Source: Punctularia strigosozonata HHB-11173 SS5 | Taxonomy: Eukaryota > Basidiomycota > Agaricomycetes > Corticiales > Punctulariaceae | DNA length: 64,000 nt | Direction: 5' to 3' | Assembly (NCBI RefSeq): GCF_000264995.1 | Contig: NW_006767440.1 | Span: 463,430 to 527,429 of the forward strand | Part shown: piece after piece, positions 59,279 to 64,000 of the stretch | Layout: every line of letters starts with the position of its first letter | Position numbering within the stretch: position 1 is the stretch's first letter | The notes under the pieces: model-generated | Databases searched by the model: none | What the model saw: only the letters and a program-made list of their open reading frames with translations | What the model was told of the DNA's origin: nothing | Translations under genes and position numbers: made by a program

Positions 59279-60127
59279 ATGGAGGACTCTGAACGACTCG
59301 CCGGCGGCTCCCTGCTGCTCGCCTGGCAGCTCAAGAACAAGAACGTCCTCATCGTCGGCGGCGGCGCCGTCGCCTCCGGCCGCATCGAGTCCGTCCTCGT
59401 CGCCGACGCGCACATCACCCTCGTCTCCCCCTCCTCCGGCCTGCACCCCCTCACCCTCTCCCACCTCCAATCCTACCCGGACCGCATCACCCACCTCGAC
59501 CGCGACTACGCCGCGCACGCCGACCTCGACGGCGCCGACATGGTCCTCACCGCGCTCGACGACCCGGACCTGAGCCAGCAGATCGCGGCCGAGTGCCGCG
59601 CGCGGCGGACGCCCGTGAACGCGGCGGACCTGCCCGCCAGCTGCGACTTCTACTTCGGCTCGCAGATCCGGGACGGCCCGTTGCAGATCATGATCTCCAC
59701 CAACGGGCGCTCGCCCAAGCTCGCCAACCTCGTCCGCCGCCGGATCGAGGCCGCCGTGCCCGCGCACGCCGGGGACGCCATCGAGCGCGTCGGCGTCCTG
59801 CGCGAGCGGCTGAAGGAGCGCGCGCCGGGCGTGGGCGGGTCCGTCGGAAGGCGGCGGATGCGGTGGATGATCGACGTGTGCAACGAGTGGGAGATGGACG
59901 AGCTTGCGGGGCTTGACGACGAGATGATCGCGAGGCTGCTCGACGACGGATGGGAGAAGGAGCGCGTGCCGAAGCCCGAGGAAGTCGGGGCGGTGTCTAA
60001 GAAGGCGACGACGGCCAGTACGACCGGCTCCGGGTTGGCGAACGTTTGGGCGCCCTCCGCTCTCAGCTTCGTGCTCGGTGCGGCTAGCGCGGCAGCGATC
60101 TTCCGGCTGTACGCTCGGAGCCGCTGA
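59279..60127 (+). CDS. MET8: Siroheme synthase Met8 (precorrin-2 dehydrogenase / ferrochelatase)
   Basis: Oxidises precorrin-2 to sirohydrochlorin and inserts iron to give siroheme, the cofactor of sulfite and nitrite reductases. A single 282-residue frame. The NAD-binding loop VLIVGGGAVASGRIESVL lies at about residues 23-40. NAADLPASCDFYFGSQI aligns with the catalytic Asp region of yeast Met8, followed by IMISTNGRSPKLANLVRRRI. The length matches the yeast protein (274). Odd feature: the last 30 residues (VWAPSALSFVLGAASAAAIF then RLYARSR) form a hydrophobic helix with a basic end, like a tail anchor. Very GC-rich coding sequence. Confidence 0.92.
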   Translation: MEDSERLAGGSLLLAWQLKNKNVLIVGGGAVASGRIESVLVADAHITLVSPSSGLHPLTLSHLQSYPDRITHLDRDYAAHADLDGADMVLTALDDPDLSQQIAAECRARRTPVNAADLPASCDFYFGSQIRDGPLQIMISTNGRSPKLANLVRRRIEAAVPAHAGDAIERVGVLRERLKERAPGVGGSVGRRRMRWMIDVCNEWEMDELAGLDDEMIARLLDDGWEKERVPKPEEVGAVSKKATTASTTGSGLANVWAPSALSFVLGAASAAAIFRLYARSR

Positions 60128-60941
60128 AGGGAATCCATTCCATCGGGCCTTCATCCACTGCAAAATAGACTATATCGGACGGGTATATGCATGCTACACA
60201 ATCTCTAGACCCTAGACGATCGCTTTGACAACCCTTGTACAGTCTTGCATACGCAAATCTATCATCCATTTGACAACCACGATGGTTTCCCATATCCATC
60301 CCGAGAGTTATTCGTTCTCCGATTCTTATTCTTCGGGACCAGCGCGAAGCGAATTGAATGCGGGCGCATCGCCTTTCTCCGCGGAATTTCCCAGCACTAC
60401 GAAGACGGAAGATAGAAGGGATGTAAAGTCTCGAGTTCGAGGGTGCCATTGGTATGAATCGAGCTATGAGCGTCAACGCAAGAACTCATGAAGATCGAGG
60501 TGAGTATGGAACGTCCCCCTCACCTTATACATTGTATACTGATTCACTCACTAGGCATACGCGATGGCGAGTACGGCGGCACACTGTGTCGAGTGCTACG
60601 CCAGTAACAGTGGCCTCGCCTGTCCCCGATATCCAGAAGTTACCGATGTGCCCCCTCAAGAGGAAACGGATCGCGTACGGTATTTCCATTTTAGGCGGCG
60701 CCGCAGGTCACCTGACCGAGACGCGACGCGAACTGACGCGAAGTTCAAGCTCAGCAACTGGACCTTTCTCCTTTCGCCCCATTCCGCGCGGATAAACACA
60801 CCGTTCGTTCTTAAGTCCAACCGCTATGCATATCTCCTCTCCTCAGACGTTGTCTTCCAACCTCGACGAGCCTCACGGTCTTTACCTCCGACGCCACTCG
60901 CGCTCGACCTACACTCGTTCTACCACATCACTACGAAGACG
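60128..60941. other. Intergenic region, MET8 to the next gene
   Basis: No independent gene was recognised. The last 370 bp are open in frame with the downstream gene, from an ATG at 60564. CT-rich tracts (about 60765-60790 and 60835-60900) look more like a promoter/leader than coding sequence. Confidence 0.35.
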
Positions 60942-62526
60942 ATGTCTCTCTCTGCCGCCTTAACGTCTTTTGGCCTCCGTGCCAAGACCTTATTTAAGAC
61001 CGTCTGCTGCCTCGTGTCTCCGATGGACGACGTCGAGGAGCAAGACCAGGTTGAAGGCCCCATCGCCCCTACGTCTGTCATCACGACTCAAACCTACTGC
61101 CCGCCCGTCATGGCGGAGCACGTGTCCCTCAGGGCAACGGTCAAGGCCGCCGTCGAGGCGCGTCCTACTGCCCGTAAGCTGCCCATCATCGAGGTGAGTG
61201 TTGCCCACCTTCTCGTGTTCGATCGGTGTTGACGCTGTCATGGCAGGAAGAGAAAGTGTCCTCGACGAGTCCTGTCATTGTAAAGGTGAGCTCTTCTTAG
61301 CTCCGCCGAAGTATGTGACGAACTGACAGTCGGCCGCAGGAGGAGAAGGTCAAAGTGGCCACCCAGTCCATCGTAGCTCAGGTACAACCTGAGATCGCCG
61401 GCGCCCGCTACGGCGGGCCCTTTTACCAAGATGTTACCGGTGAAAGATATAACGTCGATGTAAGCGCGTTATCACCCATTACTACTAGCACAGTCTGCTG
61501 ATGGATTCTCTGCGATGCCTACAGGAGGAGGTCAAGAGGGCGTTGAAGCATCTCTCCCTCGCACTCGAACAGCTCAATATAACGAACGGATCAACTGAAT
61601 CCGAAGAGGCCCGTACCGCGAGGCCCTCGCTCATGCAAGACTCCGACCTCGAACGCCTCGAGGAGGGGTACTACAGCCGCCTGTCGGAGGACATATCCAC
61701 CGATTCTTCCGCCATCGGCATCATCGACTACGACGACCGGAGCTCTACCTCCAGCCCTCCCACGGCTTCGCCACACGACATGATCTCCAAGCGTCCCTGG
61801 TCTATTCCGATAGAAGCGACCTTCCTTGAAATGGACTCGGATGACGAAGACTTTACCGAGGACGTTGAGATCCTCCAAGACATCTACGCCCCGCTCGCCG
61901 ATAAGCCATTTGACCCTAGCGAAGGCATCCCCTCCATCGAAGTTCTATACAGCACAGCCCGGCCCGCTCCCCTATTCAGGGCATATGAGCAGTCCGAGAT
62001 CTTCGCTCCCGCATCTCGGGCGTACACTACGATCGCCCCTCAGTCAGCGAAGCCCACCGCGAACATCCCGCGCATGTGGCGCGGCTCCCTTCCTCCCGCT
62101 CCTCGCTCCCCGACCGAGCCTACACCAAAGCACGCCCGCGTCTCCCCAAAGCCGTCCCGCACATCGCAACCCCAGCCAGGGCCCCCACCTCGCCCAAAGC
62201 GCCAAGACGCGCGCAAGGGCCAACTGCAGAACAAGCACGCGGCTCGCCAGCCTGGCACCTCGAACGCCCGCGAGTCCATCTCCGACAACCCCACCGCCAG
62301 CTCCTCCCTTTCCTTCAAAGAGAACGTCTCTAGCTCCTCCCATCGTCGCTCGTCCAAGCCCCGGCCGCGGCAATCCTCGACTCCCGCCGCTACCCGGGAA
62401 AACCGGCGCCAACCGTCCTCGTCGAACTCGAACCCGCATCCGTCTCTCATGAAGGCTCCAAGCCACTCCGCGCCACGCAAGTCGCCCCGTTCGAGAAGCG
62501 GCGCCCCAAAGATATTTAGGTCCTGA
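60942..62526 (+). CDS. Low-complexity protein of unknown function
   Basis: Four exons joined by phase-0 introns, about 450 residues. It starts MSLSAALTSFGLRAKTLFKT. Exon 2 is a micro-exon of 39 nt (EEKVSSTSPVIVK). Exons 2, 3 and 4 begin EEKV, EEKV and EEVK, which suggests exon duplication or a repeated acidic-basic module. Exon 3 has GARYGGPFYQDVTGERYNVD. Exon 4 has an acidic stretch (FLEMDSDDEDFTEDVEILQD) and then a long disordered Ser/Pro/Arg tail ending SRSGAPKIFRS. No domain recognised. An upstream in-frame ATG at 60564 is possible but less likely. Confidence 0.65.
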
Positions 62527-63217
62527 ATTCGTCTCGCCTCTCTCTCTCGTACCTGCCTCTATCGAATCTGCCTCTCCATTGACCCATCGAATCTGCCTCT
62601 TTATTGAACCTGCCTCTCTATTGACCCTGCCTCGTTAACGTACTCGTTCCCGCCTCCTCGTCTTTTCTCGGTCTTGTCTCGGTCGACTCTCAGTCCGGTT
62701 TCCCTTCCCCTTGGGCCGCGCAATATCATCATACAAGTCGCCTCGGAACTGTATCCCTAATCATAGTGAATGCATACAGAATCGTTACAAGCTATTCGAC
62801 AGAATATAAAACGCATTGGGCATTCGGCAAGCAGGAAACTCCATTTCAAGCAATGGAGCGAGGTGGCAGAATCGAGGCGCACATAAACCCAGTCCGGAAT
62901 CTGCCTGCATCTGGACGCTCATCAACATCGACCATGTGACAAGATGCATATGAAGAACAGCGGAGGATAGGTATTCGTTTCATACGTTTCATACACATGC
63001 GCTGAGTGAGCTCGAAGTGCAAATACTCGAATGAGCATGCCAGATTCATTTTTCTTTGTGCGATAGACGCTATCGCCTTGGTTCAGTATCCTCTATGCAT
63101 TGTCTGTTGTCACTGAGCAGGACGGCAGGACGGCAGTCCCGCGGTCGTCACATTTGTGACTGAAGACGCGTGCTCTACGCGTCACGATCCTCGGTACGCT
63201 TGAACGCGTCCTGCACC
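62527..63217. other. Intergenic stretch with short degenerate repeats
   Basis: At 62550-62635 a CTGCCTCTNNATTGA-type unit of about 21 nt recurs four or five times (TCGAATCTGCCTCT twice, CTATTGACCCTGCCTC and similar). The rest is the 3' flank of the upstream gene and the gamma-tubulin promoter. Confidence 0.5.
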
Positions 63218-64000
63218 ATGCCCCGCGAAATAGTCACTGTTCAGCTCGGACAATGCGGCAACCAAAGTACGCCCTCTCAGACAACGATAAACGGCTCAAG
63301 AAAAGCATCCTGATCACGCGAATCTCGGCTGTTTTGCGACCGTAAAGTGGGATCGGTGTATTGGCAACGCCTCTGCGCCGAACATGGCATCAACAAAGAA
63401 GGCATACTCGAGGAATGGGCAACCGAAGGAGGCGATCGCAAGGACGTATTCTTCTATCAAGCTGACGACGAGCACTATATTCCGCGTGCCATCTTGGTCG
63501 ATCTTGAACCAAGGGTATGAGACTCCTTTTTGATACCGATGAGCCTGGCTTCAATATTCGCGTTGCATAGGTGATCAACAACATCCTGACCTCGCCATAC
63601 GCGAATCTGTACAACCCGGAGAACATATTTGTTTCCAAAGACGGCGGTGGTGCTGGTAACAACTGGGCTCAAGGGTTCGCAGCTGGCGAGCGGATATACG
63701 AGGAGGTTATGGAGATGATCGATCGGGAAGCTGAAGGCAGTGATTCATTGGAGGTATGTCGTACACCTTTCAATTGACATTTTGATCACTGCCATTTGGA
63801 CTGATGAAACGCGTTCGTAGGGTTTCATGCTTATGCATTCCATAGCGGGCGGCACGGGGTCTGGTCTCGGATCATTCCTCCTTGAACGATTGAACGACAA
63901 GTTCCCGAAGAAGCTCATCCAAACATATTCGGTCTTCCCGAACGCACAGGAGGGCGATGTTGTCGTGCAACCGTACAACTCCCTGCTCACCCTCAAGCGA
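63218..64000 (+). CDS. Gamma-tubulin (5' part, cut by window edge)
   Basis: Nucleates microtubules at spindle pole bodies. It starts [16 protein letters not shown] (gamma-tubulin, not beta, by MPREI and what follows). After intron 1 come [40 protein letters not shown] and LVDLEPR. Later exons give [35 protein letters not shown], the tubulin signature [15 protein letters not shown], and [20 protein letters not shown]. Three introns are visible, including GTATGA...CATAG at about 63515-63570 and GTATGT...CGTAG at about 63754-63820. The gene continues past the right edge. Confidence 0.95.

Noticed and set aside
59270-60163. Long minus-strand frame of 297 codons
   Set aside because: Antisense shadow of the GC-rich MET8 coding sequence.

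Overview
This window is nuclear DNA from a filamentous basidiomycete, most likely an Agaricomycete near the Polyporales. The signs are many phase-0 introns of about 45-65 nt, a FunK1 protein kinase, a lineage-expanded F-box family, a DUF6699-like protein, and a KDZ transposase with its cysteine clusters. Coding sequence is GC-rich. I found no CRISPR array, rRNA or convincing tRNA. Gene models are hand-spliced from visible GT...AG boundaries; homology calls rest on remembered family motifs, not on a search.

Layout. 1-3.2 kb is a DIRS-like (tyrosine-recombinase type) retroelement that runs off the left edge. 3.7-6.6 kb is a FunK1 kinase. 7.1-8.2 kb is a Ty1/copia fossil. 8.9-10.4 kb is the catalytic subunit of cAMP-dependent protein kinase. 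10,938-30,840 is one large DNA transposon. 32.6-38.3 kb holds an F-box protein, an alpha/beta hydrolase, a small protein and a DUF6699-like protein. 39.0-47.3 kb holds a convergent pair, the HRQ1 helicase and a SCY1-family pseudokinase. 47.7-50.8 kb is an F-box gene beside three F-box fossils. 51.6-53.3 kb is the ribosome-biogenesis factor SSF1/Peter Pan. 53.9-54.4 kb is a small C2H2 zinc-finger gene in an otherwise gene-poor stretch. 57.6-60.1 kb is a divergent tetraspanin/MET8 pair. 60.9-62.5 kb is an unknown low-complexity protein. 63.2 kb to the right edge is the start of gamma-tubulin.

The most interesting object is the roughly 19.9-kb transposon. It has near-identical terminal inverted repeats of about 1.8-2.0 kb (each with an assembly gap) and a perfect 7-bp target-site duplication, CGATCAT. 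Between the repeats lie (1) an apparently intact KDZ-superfamily transposase in nine exons, (2) a four-exon gene that looks like the small subunit of replication protein A (Rpa3/RPA14), (3) a five-exon gene of unknown function encoding 314 residues, and (4) a gene of about 15 exons encoding roughly 1,370 residues, also unknown. A GGTACGTCCC-like motif is repeated through the terminal repeats. It recurs upstream of the Rpa3-like gene and once per unit in a four-copy tandem repeat between the two unknown genes. I infer a coherent, recently inserted element with transposase-recognition sites spread through it and a replication-protein gene as possible cargo. It sits 575 bp upstream of the PKA start codon.
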